Positions 60,231 through 60,484 of a stretch of 60,484 nt of DNA are shown piece by piece. Position 1 is the first letter of the stretch. Every line of letters begins with the position of its first letter. Location: NCBI RefSeq assembly GCF_025353065.1, contig NZ_JANXRJ010000026.1, positions 1 through 60,484 on the forward strand, read 5' to 3'. Position numbers and translations under genes: made by a program. Source of the stretch: Lapillicoccus sp. (GTDB lineage: Bacteria; Actinomycetota; Actinomycetes; Actinomycetales; Dermatophilaceae). The notes under the pieces were generated by a model that worked only from the letters and a program-made list of their open reading frames with translations, was not told the DNA's origin and made no database searches.

Positions 60231-60484
60231 TCAGGTGGGCCAGGTGACGGTGGTGGCGGTGATGGTCGCGGTGAGGTCGCGGTCGTGGACGAGGGTGTGG
60301 ACGAGGGTGTGGTGGCGGGGGCAGAGGGCGGCGCCGTTGAGGGAGGAGGTGGGGCCGCCGCGGGACCACCAGGCGTTGTGGTGGACGTGGCACCAGCCGC
60401 CGGGCAGGGTGCACCCGTTCCAGGTGCAGTGTGTGTCGCGGCGCAGGATGGCGGTGCGGAGGGGGCCGGTGAACAGGCGTCTGC
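60231..60484 (-). CDS. C-terminal part of an HNH endonuclease (DUF222 type), cut by the window edge
   Basis: Reading the minus strand from the right edge gives RRLFTGPLRTAILRRD, then HCTWNGCTLPGGWCHVHHN, WWSRGGPTSSLNGAALCPRH and a stop at 60231. This is the zinc-stabilised HNH domain that ends DUF222/13E12-repeat proteins of actinobacteria; the Cys pairs and the HVHH motif are intact. The start lies beyond the window. The overlapping longer frame that continues from the YbjQ gene is a shadow of this one. These proteins occur in many copies per genome and are thought to be mobile or defence-related nucleases. Confidence 0.8.
   Translation of the reverse strand, partial: RRLFTGPLRTAILRRDTHCTWNGCTLPGGWCHVHHNAWWSRGGPTSSLNGAALCPRHHTLVHTLVHDRDLTATITATTVTWPT

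Noticed and set aside
1..60484. Search for tRNA, rRNA, insertion sequences, prophage genes and plasmid functions
   Set aside because: No cloverleaf, rRNA-like stretch, transposase motif, integrase or replication gene was recognised. The two HNH proteins are free-standing types and are not in introns.

Overview
The window is chromosomal DNA from a high-GC Gram-positive actinobacterium. Codon third positions are almost all G or C, many genes start with GTG, several signal peptides are lipoprotein or Tat type, and typical actinobacterial families are present (SigG-like ECF factor with SnoaL tail, F420-dependent nitroreductase-like protein, DUF4232 lipoprotein, DUF222-type HNH protein). The abundance of the heptamer GTATGCC and the gene content suggest a relative of the Intrasporangiaceae, but that placement is inference. 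I see no rRNA, tRNA, CRISPR array, insertion sequence or prophage, so this looks like ordinary chromosome with several accessory blocks.

Layout. 0.1-5.4 kb: a GT87 membrane glycosyltransferase, a secreted two-domain peptidoglycan hydrolase, a small membrane protein and an LtrA protein. 5.4-15.7 kb: a complete arabinoside utilisation locus. A LacI-type regulator and an intracellular GH51 arabinofuranosidase face a Tat-lipoprotein sugar ABC transporter and araB-araD-araA; two operator-like palindromes lie between the divergent units. 15.8-22.5 kb: a photolyase-like protein whose two domains appear circularly permuted, a SigG-like sigma factor, a TetR regulator with two operators facing a nitroreductase-like gene, a DUF4232 lipoprotein and a DoxX protein separated by eleven 10-bp repeats. 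22.6-25.6 kb: a tightly coupled operon of an acyl-CoA dehydrogenase-like flavoprotein, a PhnD-like binding protein with no signal peptide, and a radical SAM protein; its function is unknown and it is the best candidate for an undescribed pathway. 25.8-28.9 kb: an SDR, a CPBP protease and a conventional DNA photolyase in one operon.

29-45.5 kb is a phosphate region. It holds a secreted beta-propeller/phosphoesterase, three PstS-like binding proteins (two with C-terminal membrane anchors), PstC, a PstA-PstB fusion, a secreted acid-phosphatase-like protein, a lipoprotein, and a sortase-fold protein that has lost its catalytic His and Cys. GTTCACC-type PHO-box elements lie upstream of most transcription units, the clearest being five contiguous 11-bp units at 28976-29030. 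The likely role is phosphate release and capture at the cell surface under phosphate limitation.

45.5-60.5 kb: a giant secreted S53 peptidase with Kelch repeats, a winged-helix regulator, a GNAT and an HNH protein, then a GntR-controlled hydantoinase/oxoprolinase cluster (hyuA, hyuB, isochorismatase-like amidase) with a 25-codon micro-ORF bridging gntR and hyuA and a divergent isocitrate lyase/PEP mutase family gene. The window ends with a methyltransferase, a YbjQ protein and a truncated HNH gene at the right edge.

All functional calls come from reading motifs by eye. Start codons were chosen by ribosome binding site and family length where possible, and are stated when uncertain.
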